Below the pieces are notes generated by a model, which was not told where the DNA came from, ran no database searches, and saw only the letters and a program-made list of their open reading frames with translations. A DNA stretch of 64,000 nucleotides from CALGYY01 sp963678485 (GTDB lineage: Bacteria > Bacteroidota > Bacteroidia > Bacteroidales > CAIWKO01). The position numbers and the translations under genes were made by a program. Positions 1 to 9,214 of the stretch are shown in pieces. Position 1 is the stretch's first letter. Each line of letters opens with the position of its first letter. Location: contig OY782882.1 of assembly GCA_963678485.1 (NCBI GenBank), forward strand, positions 2,046,001-2,110,000. Direction: 5' to 3'.

Positions 1-125
1 GAATGCTCTCCAATCATTATGTTACCGTTTGAAATATTATCTTGAAGTAAAAACCGATTACGATATTCTAGTATTATATCCAATTGAGATGCAAGTTTTC
101 GATATATCCATGTTTTTGCTTTCAT
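1..125 (-). CDS. N-terminal fragment of an unidentified protein, cut by the window edge
   Basis: An ATG at 123-125 on the minus strand opens a frame that stays open for 41 codons to the edge of the window. It begins 30 nt after the stop of the flippase gene on the same strand, so it is probably the next gene of the same polysaccharide operon. The visible part is basic at the start (MKAKTWIYRKLAS) and ends with NGNIMIGEHS. That ending resembles the first coil of a hexapeptide-repeat acyltransferase, a common partner of flippases in surface polysaccharide loci, but too little is visible to name it. Confidence 0.5.
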   Translation of the reverse strand, partial: MKAKTWIYRKLASQLDIILEYRNRFLLQDNISNGNIMIGEH

Positions 126-155
126 AAAATAATTCTTTTAGTGTCTCTTTTGAAA

Positions 156-1493
156 TTACACCTTCCGCCTCAGTTTGCCTTTTATGACAGCTATTCCTTG
201 ACGAAAATCTTCAGAAGAAATTATGAACATTTTTCCTACAGGTAATTTATACTTCGAAATAGCAACTATCAATAGCACAGAAAAAATAGCAACACTTGTA
301 AGTGAATTAGCTATTGCTGCGCCTATCATCCCAAAATATTTAACAAGTACAAAGTTCCCTAGCAAAGTTACTATAAAGCCGACTAATGTTGCATAAAGAC
401 TAATGTGAACGGTCCCTGAAGAAATCATATACGAAGAAAACAGTCTTCCCTGACACACTAAAATTGCGCTAATAAGTAATATCCAAAAGGGATAAACTGC
501 GCTTGAAAAATCCTTTCCATAAAGTAACGGCAATAACCATGGGGCAATGGCTGCACCGAAAACGGCCACAAATAGTATTACTGCAAAATTTATTCGTGAA
601 AAACTTAAGAATGATGAATCTCTTGTTTTTAAATCTGAACTTGTCATGTGTGGAGTAAGCACATTTGCCAACGGATTTGATATCATTGTCAGCATCTGTG
701 TTAATCCTGCTGCCAAAGTATAAATTCCAATAGTGAAATTATCAAGATAAAATGCAAGAACCCATATAACTAACTTACCATTAAAAAAGTTCACAAACAT
801 TGATAAGTGCATAATTCCAATAAATGAAAAGAATTTTTTAATGTCTTTTCCCCACGAAAAATGCAAATTTATCTTATAGTTAAAATGCTTTCGAAATTGA
901 AAATGCCAGTGCATTGAATTAGCAAAATATACACATAAGGTTATTAGCATTACCTCAGAAACACCCATTTTCATTACACCGAAAATTGCCAGAAGATAAC
1001 AACCCCCACAAAGTGCCAAATTAAACGAGCTATTCAACAAACTGATTTTATTCACCAAATCAAAACGCTGAATTCCCTGAAAAAATCCCGCATAGATTGA
1101 ATTTGCGAGCATAAAAAAGACACAAAGCCAAACCCAAACAATATATCTTATCGTCACATTGTCCTTTGGATAAAGGATTCCGGGATCACATACAAGAAAT
1201 ATTGATGTAATTACAATAGTAAAAACCAAACCAGCAATTAGAACAAGAAATGCTAAACCTTTTAGTTTCTCAATGGAGATTTTTCCATTTGCAACAAAAT
1301 AAATTAATGCAGCATCGATACTAAAGCTGAAAAGGGTTGTACAAAGGGCAACAACAGCAAGGTATACGGCCATAACTCCTCTTCCGTCTGGCCCAAGTGC
1401 GCGTGCAATAAAGATTCCAGAAACAACGGCCAGAAACTGTGATGCAATCTGAGTTATGATAGTTTGAATAATATTTTTTCGCAGTCGTGCCAA
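156..1493 (-). CDS. Wzx-like polysaccharide flippase (MOP/oligosaccharide exporter family)
   Basis: This 445-residue protein is almost entirely hydrophobic, with about twelve to fourteen predicted transmembrane helices. It begins with the typical flippase pattern of a short basic N-terminus followed by a helix (IITQIASQFL), then GIFIARALGPDGRG, the conserved loop after the first helix of the polysaccharide synthesis membrane-transport family. Members move lipid-linked sugar units across the inner membrane for O-antigen, capsule or exopolysaccharide assembly. The start is TTG at 1491-1493; no in-frame ATG is better placed, and the residues after it match the family's usual N-terminus. The gene is followed by a cut gene 30 nt downstream. 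The substrate sugar cannot be read from the sequence. Confidence 0.88.
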   Translation of the reverse strand: MARLRKNIIQTIITQIASQFLAVVSGIFIARALGPDGRGVMAVYLAVVALCTTLFSFSIDAALIYFVANGKISIEKLKGLAFLVLIAGLVFTIVITSIFLVCDPGILYPKDNVTIRYIVWVWLCVFFMLANSIYAGFFQGIQRFDLVNKISLLNSSFNLALCGGCYLLAIFGVMKMGVSEVMLITLCVYFANSMHWHFQFRKHFNYKINLHFSWGKDIKKFFSFIGIMHLSMFVNFFNGKLVIWVLAFYLDNFTIGIYTLAAGLTQMLTMISNPLANVLTPHMTSSDLKTRDSSFLSFSRINFAVILFVAVFGAAIAPWLLPLLYGKDFSSAVYPFWILLISAILVCQGRLFSSYMISSGTVHISLYATLVGFIVTLLGNFVLVKYFGMIGAAIANSLTSVAIFSVLLIVAISKYKLPVGKMFIISSEDFRQGIAVIKGKLRRKV

Positions 1494-1542
1494 TAAGATA
1501 ATATTACGTTAGGCTAGCTATATTAAAAAGCATAAGGATTAG

Positions 1543-1550
1543 TATCTTTG
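1543..1550 (+). promoter_or_regulatory. Bacteroidota -7 box (TATCTTTG) upstream of the methyltransferase
   Basis: TATCTTTG matches the Bacteroidota -7 consensus TAnnTTTG. It lies about 170 nt upstream of the methyltransferase start, leaving a long leader. No TTTG -33 element is seen at the usual 19-21 nt spacing, so the site is tentative. Confidence 0.45.
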
Positions 1551-1571
1551 CAAAAGTACACAGGCTAAATC

Positions 1572-1622
1572 ATGAAAACAAATATTGTTTTTCCAAATCC
1601 ATATATTTTGAAGACGCCTTAA
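1572..1622 (+). CDS. Possible 16-codon leader ORF before the methyltransferase
   Basis: An ATG about 20 nt after the -7 box at 1543 opens a 16-codon frame (MKTNIVFPNPYILKTP) that ends at 1622, about 100 nt before the methyltransferase start. It could be a leader peptide or the remnant of a lost gene. Nothing beyond its position supports translation, so it is listed only as a possibility. Confidence 0.15.
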   Translation: MKTNIVFPNPYILKTP

Positions 1623-1718
1623 CAAAACTAATTAAATATCAGAAACGTGCCTCGAACGCATGTTTTTGATATGTTTTAAAAAATCAAAAACTAATTTGTC
1701 CAATTTATTAAAATAAAT

Positions 1719-2429
1719 ATGAAAAACGAAGGTTTGTGGAAGCTTACCAGATTTAGTGTTGATAATAAGGGTAGAATACATGGTAGTCATATGCTACGTA
1801 TTGTCGGGAAAATATACTCAGAAGCAATTCAAACCTATGCAAAAGGGACCTTGATAGATCTAGGCTGTGGGGATGCTCCATACTACTTTTTCTATAAAAA
1901 TTACACGGATAGCATTATATGTGTTGATTGGCAGAACGCAGGAAAAGAACTAATACATCTTGATTTCTCGGCTGATTTGAATAACAATATCCCTCTAGAT
2001 AATGAGAGTGTTGATACGGTTTTTTGTGTTGATGTCATAGAACATATTAAACGCCCTGCCATACTTATGTCTGAAATTTCCAGAATCTTAAAACCAGGCG
2101 GAAATTTAATAATTGGTGTCCCTTATATGTATTGGGTTCATGATCCAGAGTATGATTACCATAGATACACTCATCATATGTTAAAGGTCTTTTGCGATGA
2201 TAATAATTTGCGGGTTGTCGAACTTAAGCCATATGGTGGCCTGCCTGAAATATTGTACGATCAATTGTTCAAGGCTGGTTTCTATATGCCACCCCTACTT
2301 CGAAAAATACATCATTTTCATTTGAAACTTTTTGGAAGTATTCTGTCAAAAACAACAATTATCAAAAAGTTTAGTGCCATTACTCAATGGGATTTTCCTC
2401 TGGGCTACATTCTCGTTGCTCAAAAATAG
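1719..2429 (+). CDS. Class I SAM-dependent methyltransferase (Methyltransf_11 type)
   Basis: The 236-residue protein has the class I methyltransferase fold signatures. Motif I is LIDLGCGDAPYYF near residues 45-57. An acidic residue ends strand 2 (CVDW). The post-motif IV segment DVIEHIKRP is followed by ILKPGGNLIIGVPY, the usual strand 5 signature. After the core there is a HDPEYDYHRYT segment, seen in methyltransferases of cell-surface polysaccharide loci, where an O-methyl group is put on a sugar or lipid carrier. The divergent flippase supports a surface glycan role, but the acceptor is unknown. No membrane segment is apparent, so the enzyme is probably cytoplasmic. Confidence 0.85.
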   Translation: MKNEGLWKLTRFSVDNKGRIHGSHMLRIVGKIYSEAIQTYAKGTLIDLGCGDAPYYFFYKNYTDSIICVDWQNAGKELIHLDFSADLNNNIPLDNESVDTVFCVDVIEHIKRPAILMSEISRILKPGGNLIIGVPYMYWVHDPEYDYHRYTHHMLKVFCDDNNLRVVELKPYGGLPEILYDQLFKAGFYMPPLLRKIHHFHLKLFGSILSKTTIIKKFSAITQWDFPLGYILVAQK

Positions 2430-2560
2430 TTGTGCTTTTAGGTCAATGAGTAGATTAATTCTTTCCTTGCCCATTAAATTCTCTCACAACAAAGCGCTTT
2501 TTCAATAAAGCAATGTAAAACATTTTTTTGAAACAATATAGATAACACCCTATTTTTTAC

Positions 2561-2568
2561 TATCTTTG
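2561..2568 (+). promoter_or_regulatory. -7 box (TATCTTTG) of the PKD/T9SS protein gene
   Basis: TATCTTTG is a full match to TAnnTTTG and ends 27 nt before the ATG at 2596. The box contains the TTG at 2566 that would extend the frame upstream, so translation from that TTG is excluded if this promoter is used. Confidence 0.6.
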
Positions 2569-2595
2569 ATTATAATATCCTTGCACTTTAAGCTA

Positions 2596-5500
2596 ATGAA
2601 GATTGCCCTACTCTATACATTGCTATTTTTTTCAATAATTTCAGCTTCCGTTGCACAGCCATTGCAAGACTCGCTACGGATGTGGTATAGAGCCGATTCT
2701 GGCGTGATAAGCGTTGCGGGAAAAGTAAATACTTGGCAAGACTTAAGTGGACATGGCTCTGATTTATTGCAATTCACTAGTGACAATCAGGCATCCTATA
2801 TTGACTCTTTGCAGTCATTAAATAACCTTCCTGTCGTTAGGTTTGATGGAGTGGATGATTATTTCAAAACAGCTCCTTTTGCTTCAAATTTATTTAGTCC
2901 ATTAACAGTATATTTGGTTTGGGCAAATCCTTCAAAAGATTTTTATATTCTTTTCGATGGAATTGACGAGGCCTATCGGATTGTTATGTATGATAATTAT
3001 CATCAGATTACTATATACGAAAACGCAGCATTATCCTATTCCCAAAACCCACCATTCACAATCATTTCAACAGCTATTTTCAATCAAGCAAATTCAAAAT
3101 TATATGAAAACGGTTTGTTGATGGCATCGGGTTCTTTATCAATATCATCACTTGCTGGTCTTACTGTTGGCGCTCGTTGCAATGGCGCATATACTTTTTT
3201 AGGTGATATGGCCGAAATACTTGTGTATAACACTGTCCACACTGATTCGGAAAGATCTCAAGTTCTTTCATATCTACAGAATAAATATGCTCCTCCTGTC
3301 AACCTTGGTCCAGATCTCAGCATTCCCTATGGTTTTTGCAATACTACTCTTCATGCAGGTTCAAGATTTAAGGATTATCTTTGGTCAACAGGTGATACAG
3401 CAAACAGTATTATTGTAAACGCAAGCGGCACCTACTCTGTAACGGTAACCGATATCTTTGGGTTTACATCCAAAGACACTATAGTGGTGAATAAACCCAC
3501 ACTCAATATTCCCGATACTACTATCTGTCAATTTACCACTGCCCATCTGGACAGCCATTTGGGCGCGGATTATACCTTCCTTTGGTCTGATAGTACCACT
3601 AATGCTGACTTCTATACTGATAGTGCTGGTGCACACTGGATAAATATTTCGGATACACTGGGCTGCCAGTTTCGCGATACAATGATTGTAAGCATCGACT
3701 CCTTCCCCTCCACTGCATCACTGGGACCGGATCGTTCTGCCTGCCGGGGTGAGATTTTGGCTTTGGCGCAAGGACAGGCTGAGGCAACTACCTATCTGTG
3801 GTCGACAGGTTCGGGAAGTGGTCAGATTCTGATTAACGCAACACCAGGAACAACGCAGGTTTACAGCCTTACAGTGGGAAATGCATTGGGTTGTCAGGCA
3901 AAAGATACTATCAATATTTTTATTCGTGGCGACGTTCCAACACCAGCATTTACGGCCGATTCGGTATGTCCGGGTCTGCCTACAAGCTTCACCGATCAGT
4001 CCACGGCTTTGCCTCCGGCCGTGCCTAACGCCTGGCAATGGTCATTCGGCGACGGAGACAGTAGCACTCTTCACCACCCTACGCATGTTTTTCCTCAATC
4101 GGGAATTTATAATGTTAGCCTTAAAGTCACTACAGATTCGGGCTGTTACAAGTCCTTCACTAAACAGGTCGTGGTCTGGGCAAAACCTGCGGTGATGTTT
4201 TCTCCATCGCATGGGTGCAGTGGTACCGTTATTCCCTTCTCAGATCATTCAACCAATGCCCTGGGCTCAAACGACCACTGGCACTGGGATTTCGGTGTGC
4301 CCGGAAATACTGACACCTCGAATGCTCAAAATCCTTCGTTTACGTATGCCATTCCCGGCGTTTATCCTGTATTGCTACAAGTAACGTCAGTAGCGGGTTG
4401 CAGCGATACTTTGCAACGTAGTATCGAAATCAAAGAATCGCCACAGGCGGGATTCAGCGTTTCTCAAAGTTGCCAAAATCAGATTGTTTATTTTGTTGAT
4501 ACCACCCACACTAGTGTGCCCACTATGATTTTATCGCATAAATGGGACTTTGACGATGACAGTATTTCCTATAACGCATCACCAACCTATAGGTATACAA
4601 CGGTGGGAGATTATAATGTCAGCCTGCTAATCAGTTCCATCAATGGCTGCACCTCGAGCGCAACCCAGGTGGTTAGTGTGCATCCATTACCTGTGGCTCA
4701 GATTGGATTAACTTCGCTTTGCGTGGGAGTACCCGGACAATTGCTGGATCAAAGCACCATTAGTGGCGATGCAATCAACAGTTGGTTCTGGACCTTTAGC
4801 GATGGCAGCACCTCTAATCAGCAGAACCCATGGTTCACGCCCGACAGCAGCGGCGATCATAATACCACACTTATGGTAAGCACAGCCAATGGTTGTGGCG
4901 ACACTACACATCGCATCCTCTCCGCCTATCCATTGCCCCATGCGGCATTCAGCTTCAGTCCTGAATTTGGCACTGCGCCTCTGACTGTTGACTTCACCAA
5001 CCTCAGTACCGGCGATGCCAGCTGGCTCTGGACCTTTGGCGACGGAGGAACCTCAACTGACGAAAACCCGCAATACATCTTCAATACCCAGGGTGTGTAT
5101 CCTGTCACGCTTACTGCTTATAATTCGTTTGGTTGCCCTGATAGTACCTCACAATTAATGTATGTATTATTGCTTAAAACCGACATTGCCGTAAGCAAAG
5201 CTAAAGCAGTGCTCGATGGGGATTTGTTACATATGAGTGCACGTTTAACGAATAACGGAACCAGAAACATCAGCAACCTTTTGCTAAAAGCCAGATTTAA
5301 CGGCAGCAACACTATGGCTGAATCATGGACGGGAATATTGGAACCCGGACAAAGTATCGATTACACTTTCAGCTCCCTGCTCGAAATCCCAACAAATTCG
5401 CAGCTTGATTATGCTTGTGTAGAAGCCGAAGTTACCGGTTATACTGATGATAAACCAGAAAACAACAGTGATTGTGCCGTATTAACGGAAACCTTTACTG

Positions 5501-5748
5501 TGTCCAATCCTTACCCTAATCCAAGTTCTGGTGAAATCGCCATTGATGTGATTCTTCCATTCTCCGATGCCTTAAATGTGAAGATCTATAATGAATCCGG
5601 CAAAAAAATGGCCGACCTCTTCGATGGCACTGGTAACGATGGCTACACCCGTTTCACTTACGATGCCTCTGTCCTGCAGGCTGGCACTTACGCGGTGCAC
5701 GTGGTATTCAGGGACAAGAAGGAGGTGAGGAAGTTTGTGCGTCGATAA
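2596..5748 (+). CDS. Secreted multidomain PKD protein with a T9SS C-terminal sorting domain
   Basis: The start is placed at the ATG at 2596, which begins a clean signal peptide (MKIALLYTLLFFSIISASVAQ split before Q); the upstream TTG lies in the promoter. The mature 1,050-residue protein has, in order: a LamG/concanavalin-like domain (about 28-230, with ADSG...TWQDLSGHG), three Ig-like segments with paired cysteines (about 237-445), a run of about five PKD domains (445-865, repeated W-x-FGDG and W-x-FSDG motifs), a CARDB-like linker (about 870-960) and a type A T9SS sorting domain (about 970-1050, PYPNPSSGEI to KKEVRKFVRR). It is probably exported by the type IX system and held at or released from the cell surface, acting as an adhesin or glycan-binding protein. 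No catalytic domain is visible. Confidence 0.85.
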   Translation: MKIALLYTLLFFSIISASVAQPLQDSLRMWYRADSGVISVAGKVNTWQDLSGHGSDLLQFTSDNQASYIDSLQSLNNLPVVRFDGVDDYFKTAPFASNLFSPLTVYLVWANPSKDFYILFDGIDEAYRIVMYDNYHQITIYENAALSYSQNPPFTIISTAIFNQANSKLYENGLLMASGSLSISSLAGLTVGARCNGAYTFLGDMAEILVYNTVHTDSERSQVLSYLQNKYAPPVNLGPDLSIPYGFCNTTLHAGSRFKDYLWSTGDTANSIIVNASGTYSVTVTDIFGFTSKDTIVVNKPTLNIPDTTICQFTTAHLDSHLGADYTFLWSDSTTNADFYTDSAGAHWINISDTLGCQFRDTMIVSIDSFPSTASLGPDRSACRGEILALAQGQAEATTYLWSTGSGSGQILINATPGTTQVYSLTVGNALGCQAKDTINIFIRGDVPTPAFTADSVCPGLPTSFTDQSTALPPAVPNAWQWSFGDGDSSTLHHPTHVFPQSGIYNVSLKVTTDSGCYKSFTKQVVVWAKPAVMFSPSHGCSGTVIPFSDHSTNALGSNDHWHWDFGVPGNTDTSNAQNPSFTYAIPGVYPVLLQVTSVAGCSDTLQRSIEIKESPQAGFSVSQSCQNQIVYFVDTTHTSVPTMILSHKWDFDDDSISYNASPTYRYTTVGDYNVSLLISSINGCTSSATQVVSVHPLPVAQIGLTSLCVGVPGQLLDQSTISGDAINSWFWTFSDGSTSNQQNPWFTPDSSGDHNTTLMVSTANGCGDTTHRILSAYPLPHAAFSFSPEFGTAPLTVDFTNLSTGDASWLWTFGDGGTSTDENPQYIFNTQGVYPVTLTAYNSFGCPDSTSQLMYVLLLKTDIAVSKAKAVLDGDLLHMSARLTNNGTRNISNLLLKARFNGSNTMAESWTGILEPGQSIDYTFSSLLEIPTNSQLDYACVEAEVTGYTDDKPENNSDCAVLTETFTVSNPYPNPSSGEIAIDVILPFSDALNVKIYNESGKKMADLFDGTGNDGYTRFTYDASVLQAGTYAVHVVFRDKKEVRKFVRR

Positions 5749-5756
5749 TTTAATGG

Positions 5757-5809
5757 GGTAATGTGGTAATGTGATAATTTGGTAATGTGACAATGTGATA
5801 ATGAGGATG
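5757..5809 (+). repeat. TAATGTG short tandem array (block A)
   Basis: Right after the PKD gene stop, a heptamer of the form TAATGTG with one- or two-base spacers recurs about six times with small changes. Relatives occur at 8124-8157 and, inverted, inside the modules at 8590-8625, 8857-8892 and 11520-11550. Confidence 0.7.
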
Positions 5810-5884
5810 GCGGTGGGGAATATGAAAGACGTCTTTACTTTTAGAAAATGATTTTCAATGGACAGAAGCTGAAATTCGGCGCTG
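5792..5884 (-). repeat. 93-bp module, inverted copy of 8775-8867
   Basis: The reverse complement of this stretch matches 8775-8867 over its full 93 bp with only a few differences and no gaps. Both include the landmark GACGTCTTTACTTTTAG. The two copies flank the sulfatase-fold gene in opposite orientation. Confidence 0.85.
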
Positions 5885-5907
5885 TAAGGGCTTTCAAACC
5901 ACAACTT

Positions 5908-6136
5908 AATAATATGACCGTCCTTCGGTAAACTCAGGAACACCCCTCGACAGGCTCGGGGACCGATCGGTTTTGTATATAAAATGGGCGCTTCGACAGG
6001 CTCAGCACCCTTCCGTAATCCCAACAGCAGTGCGGTGTTGCTGTGGTTGAGCTTGTCGAAACCACACAATATTTTTGTAATAAAGGACGGTCCCTGAGCT
6101 TGTCGAAGGGCGGTTCCTGACCCTGTCGAAGGGCAA
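5908..6136 (-). repeat. REP-like palindrome cluster A (TTCGACA[A/G]GCTCA units)
   Basis: Five or so TTCGACA(A/G)GCTCA units in alternating orientation lie in this gene-free stretch, with CCTGAGCTTGTCGAAGGG-type arms that can pair. The block is an inverted relative of clusters at 8201-8417 and 11148-11347, sharing the order of units and the spacers such as ACAGCAGTGCGG. Such units are familiar in intergenic DNA of many Bacteroidota. The rest of the 503-bp gap (6137-6251) holds nothing recognisable. Confidence 0.85.
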
Positions 6137-6251
6137 TGTTGGTTTTCAATTCTACCCTAGCTTGTCTCTCGCATTTCTAATCTCCATGCTCGAAAGACGC
6201 GGTCAGGAGGGGTTTATCGGATTTCGGATTTGTCTTGTAATTCCTCGTTGT

Positions 6252-8090
6252 TCACTTCCCCAAATATTCCTCATACATCATCTGCAAATACGCCTTTCCT
6301 TGTTGTACGCAGGTTTTAGAAGGAATGCTGTCGGGGCCGGAGGCGATTACTCGTTTTAATTCATGATCATAAACAACGGTTTCATTTTCGGTAATCCATC
6401 CAAAACCATTGTCAAAGCTGTAGAATGCATAGCCGGGACAACAGGGATTAAGAGGATTACGACTCCAGCTGAAAGCAGTGTCGGGAAGGTTAAGCTGTCG
6501 CAGAAGCAAGGCAGAAAGGTCAACCTGTGAGCTAGGTTTATTTATCACGCTTCCGCGATATTCCTCTTTTAGAGCCCCCCCCATCAGCAACAAAGGAATG
6601 TGATGTCGTTCAGGATCGCTCTTACTGCGGTTTTCAGGGTAAAAATGTGCATGGTCAGCTGTGATAACAAATAACGTTCGTGCATACCACTCTTGTTTCT
6701 TTGCCGCTTGTATGTAGGCAAATAGGCAACTATCAGTATAATGAGAAGTGTTCTTATAACCTTGTGCCTCTCCAATAGTAAAGTGCCGTGCTACAGGCGC
6801 ATCAAAGGGTTCGTGATTCGTTGTGGTCATTAATACACTGAAGAATGGTTGCGCATCGTTACCCGATTCACGCAAATGACATTGAAAGAGTTCTTCGTCT
6901 AAGGCTCCCCACTCGGTGGTTTTCTGCCATTCGCGGGCATCACGGTCAAGCAGTTTTGTAAAGGCAGAAGAGTTAAGATATGCGCTGGTATTTGCAAAAT
7001 TTAAATCACCGGAATAGTAGTAATTGCAGGTATATCCAGCGTCGGTCAGGGTGCGGGGCAAACTGGGAAGTTTTTCAAATTTACCAAATTCCCGTTGAAT
7101 GGTCACTGTTGGCTGTGCCGGAAAACTACTCAGCAAGGCAATCAGCCCTTGCTCGGTACGAAAGCCGGATGCATAGGCGCGTGTAAATAATAAACCTTCA
7201 TTACACAAACTGTCTAAACCCGGCATAACTGATTCTTTTCCTCCCAGACGCTGCATATTTTCAGCACTGCAGCTTTCCATCATAATCAATATTATATTTG
7301 GGCGGGGAGTGGTCAATATTATAGTAGTGCTGTCGCAACTGAGTGTTTTCAGTTCCATGCATTGCTTTTGTGCTTCTTCCTTTTTAAAATATTGATACGG
7401 ATTTTTTTGTCGTTGGCTGCTTGAGACAATGTACATAAAGTTCCACGGACTGTTTAATGCAGCATAGTTCAGTACTGGATATCGTGAGTAGTACACATCA
7501 TTTTTCCCAAGCGGATATTTCTGAAAACCTCCCCGAAAAAGTACCGGAAGGCTTGCCAATAGCAGCACAGCAACAATGATTGAAATTATCTTTTTACCTG
7601 AGGCAAGTGGCTTGGCGCGAAGGAAACGCAGATATATCCAAGTAAACAGTGCAAACTGTATTATCAGTATGCCCAATAACAACCACACAGGAACCGCACC
7701 TACCGCTCGCATTCCCTCTTCCGGAAACATTACATAAAACAATGCCTTGGAATTAATTCGCGAGCCCCAGTTGGAATATAGGCCCATATCAATCAATCCA
7801 AGACAAATAACAATTAGTATAAGAAGAACGGTAATAATATTGGCCAAACGAGGAAAAATTCTGCGCTGCACAAATAGCGCGATGATCATAAAAAGCAGCG
7901 GAAGTATTATTAAAAAGCCTGTCGTTGCAGCATCCATGCGTAATGCCACAAGAAATGCCTTCGCAATCTCACTTGCCGAACAGAGGATTAGTTCAGCATT
8001 ATTATACCATAGAAATAACCCGCGCTGCATGGCCAGCAGTATCATCCAGAATGCAAATAGCTGCAGTATATATTTCAACAAGGATTTCAT
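6252..8090 (-). CDS. LTA synthase-like membrane phosphoglycerol transferase (sulfatase fold)
   Basis: The 612-residue protein has five predicted transmembrane helices in its first 190 residues, followed by an extracytoplasmic alkaline-phosphatase-superfamily domain (about 262-590). Metal- and nucleophile-bearing motifs are visible: PNIILIMMESCS with the acidic ligand E272, GFRTEQGL with the likely nucleophile T312, and TADHAHFYPENR near the C-terminus. This is the layout of LtaS and of OpgB-like enzymes that transfer phosphoglycerol or phosphoethanolamine to lipids or glycans in the periplasm. In a Gram-negative the acceptor is likely a lipid A, lipid or glucan, but it is not shown here. The gene stands alone between repeat blocks. 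A -7 box lies directly before the ATG, suggesting a nearly leaderless transcript. Confidence 0.88.
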   Translation of the reverse strand: MKSLLKYILQLFAFWMILLAMQRGLFLWYNNAELILCSASEIAKAFLVALRMDAATTGFLIILPLLFMIIALFVQRRIFPRLANIITVLLILIVICLGLIDMGLYSNWGSRINSKALFYVMFPEEGMRAVGAVPVWLLLGILIIQFALFTWIYLRFLRAKPLASGKKIISIIVAVLLLASLPVLFRGGFQKYPLGKNDVYYSRYPVLNYAALNSPWNFMYIVSSSQRQKNPYQYFKKEEAQKQCMELKTLSCDSTTIILTTPRPNIILIMMESCSAENMQRLGGKESVMPGLDSLCNEGLLFTRAYASGFRTEQGLIALLSSFPAQPTVTIQREFGKFEKLPSLPRTLTDAGYTCNYYYSGDLNFANTSAYLNSSAFTKLLDRDAREWQKTTEWGALDEELFQCHLRESGNDAQPFFSVLMTTTNHEPFDAPVARHFTIGEAQGYKNTSHYTDSCLFAYIQAAKKQEWYARTLFVITADHAHFYPENRSKSDPERHHIPLLLMGGALKEEYRGSVINKPSSQVDLSALLLRQLNLPDTAFSWSRNPLNPCCPGYAFYSFDNGFGWITENETVVYDHELKRVIASGPDSIPSKTCVQQGKAYLQMMYEEYLGK

Positions 8091-8094
8091 TAGA

Positions 8095-8102
8095 CAAATT
8101 TA
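8095..8102 (-). promoter_or_regulatory. -7 box (TAAATTTG) abutting the LTA-synthase-like start
   Basis: TAAATTTG on the minus strand fits TAnnTTTG. Its last base is only 5 nt from the ATG, so transcription starting at the usual distance would give a leader of about one nucleotide. Confidence 0.5.
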
Positions 8103-8123
8103 GTTTAAAGTCGGGAAATGATA

Positions 8124-8157
8124 GCATAATGTGCTAATGTGACAATGTGTAAATGTG
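8124..8157 (+). repeat. TAATGTG short tandem array (block B)
   Basis: A run of TAATGTGCTAATGTGACAATG type heptamers, related to the array at 5757-5809. Confidence 0.6.
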
Positions 8158-8200
8158 CGATCTGAGTCACATTCGTCGGAGTTTTTACAGAGTTGCCCTT

Positions 8201-8417
8201 CGACAAGCTCAGGGACCACCCTTCGACAGGCTTAGGAATCGGCTTTGATTCTAAATATCTTCGGTGGTTTCGACAAGCTCAACCACCGCAAGACTGCACT
8301 GCTGTTGGGAGTACGGAAGGGCGCTGAGCCTGTCGAAGCGCCCTTCATTAAATAAAATCAACCGGTCCCCGAGCTTGTCGAGGGGTGGTTCCTGAGTTTA
8401 CCGAAGGACGGTCATAT
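8201..8417 (+). repeat. REP-like palindrome cluster B
   Basis: Alternating TTCGACA(A/G)GCTCA units with the same order and spacers as cluster C (11148-11347) and as the inverse of cluster A (5908-6136). It starts the 1.1-kb gene-free block that runs from 8091 to 9214. Confidence 0.85.
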
Positions 8418-8559
8418 TATTAAGGACACGTTAAAAAGGCCTAACAGCGCGACATTCCAGTAGTTGTCCCTTCAATAGCGGTTTCATAATTAAAGAGAAA
8501 AATAAATCCGGAAACAAAGAAATCACACCTGGCCGCGTCTTTCATTTTCTAAAAATAAA
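8410..8559 (+). repeat. 150-bp repeat module shared with 11340-11489
   Basis: This stretch and 11340-11489 align without gaps and differ at only about three positions. The module ends in a GGCCGCGTCTTTC signature. A diverged copy of the same module, also ending in that signature, lies at about 9044-9132. Confidence 0.85.
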
Positions 8560-8563
8560 ACGG

Positions 8564-8770
8564 TTTTCAAATTCCCCACCGCCACCCTCATTATCACATT
8601 AACACATTCCCACATTAGCACATTAAAAAAAGGCGCATCGCGCCGAAATGTTGGTAGAATGAATGGAAGTGGTAGAATTTCCCTGGCGCCAAAATGGTGC
8701 TTCATTGCAGTGGGCTAGTTGCGCCAGGAAGGGTAGAATATCTCAGATTGAAGTGAACAATTGGACAACC
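8564..8770 (+). repeat. Direct repeat, first copy (period 267 bp)
   Basis: The 207-bp stretch recurs at 8831-9037 with a constant offset of 267 bp and only a handful of changes. It contains an inverted TAATGTG array, then a 139-bp module (8632-8770) with two hairpins: GGCGC/GCGCC around ATC, and CCTGGCGC (8682-8689) paired with GCGCCAGG (8721-8728). The octamer GGTAGAAT flanks the hairpins repeatedly. Confidence 0.88.
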
Positions 8771-8830
8771 AAGTCATCGCCGAATTTCAGCTTCTGTCCA
8801 TTGAAAATCATTTTCTAAAAGTAAAGACGT

Positions 8831-9037
8831 CTTTCAAATTCCCCACCGCCACCCTCATTATCACATTAACACATTCCCACATTAGCACATTAAAAAAAGG
8901 TGCATCGCGCAGAAATGTTGGTAGAATGAATGGACGAGGTAGAATTTCCCTGGCGCCAAAATGGTGCTTCATTGCAGTGGGCTAGTTGCGCCAGGAAGGG
9001 TAGAATATCTCAGATTGAAGTGAACAATTGGACAACC
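8831..9037 (+). repeat. Direct repeat, second copy (period 267 bp)
   Basis: Second copy of 8564-8770. The long stem is intact at 8949-8956 and 8988-8995; the small hairpin has lost its outer pair. A third copy of the 139-bp hairpin module sits at 11555-11693. From 9038 to 9214 there is a diverged M1 module and then nothing recognisable. Confidence 0.88.
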
Positions 9038-9214
9038 AGGGCAGCGCCGAATTTCAGCAGTTTCCCCTTAAATAGCCTTTTCAAAATCAACAAAAAAGAC
9101 AGATCAAAGAAAACCCGCCTGGCCGCGTCTTTCGGGCTGGTAGATTTGAAATGCGAGATCAAATCCATCAATGATTTCGACAGATAACAAATTTGAACTA
9201 CGAGAAAACTCTTA

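Noticed and set aside
2566..2595. TTG start adding ten residues to the PKD/T9SS protein
   Set aside because: The TTG lies inside a TAnnTTTG promoter box, and the ATG at 2596 begins a proper signal peptide.
3203..5312. Many open frames on both strands inside the PKD gene
   Set aside because: They are shadows of the repeated Thr/Ser/Gly-rich PKD codons. None has a start region, domain or codon pattern of its own.
8564..9037. Possible CRISPR-like direct repeats
   Set aside because: There are only two copies with a 267-bp period and the unit is 207 bp long. No short repeats with unique spacers and no cas genes are present.
8523..9187. Several open frames of 60-85 codons in the repeat blocks
   Set aside because: They run through repeat modules in different frames, change frame between copies, and show no protein-like pattern. 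The repeats explain them.
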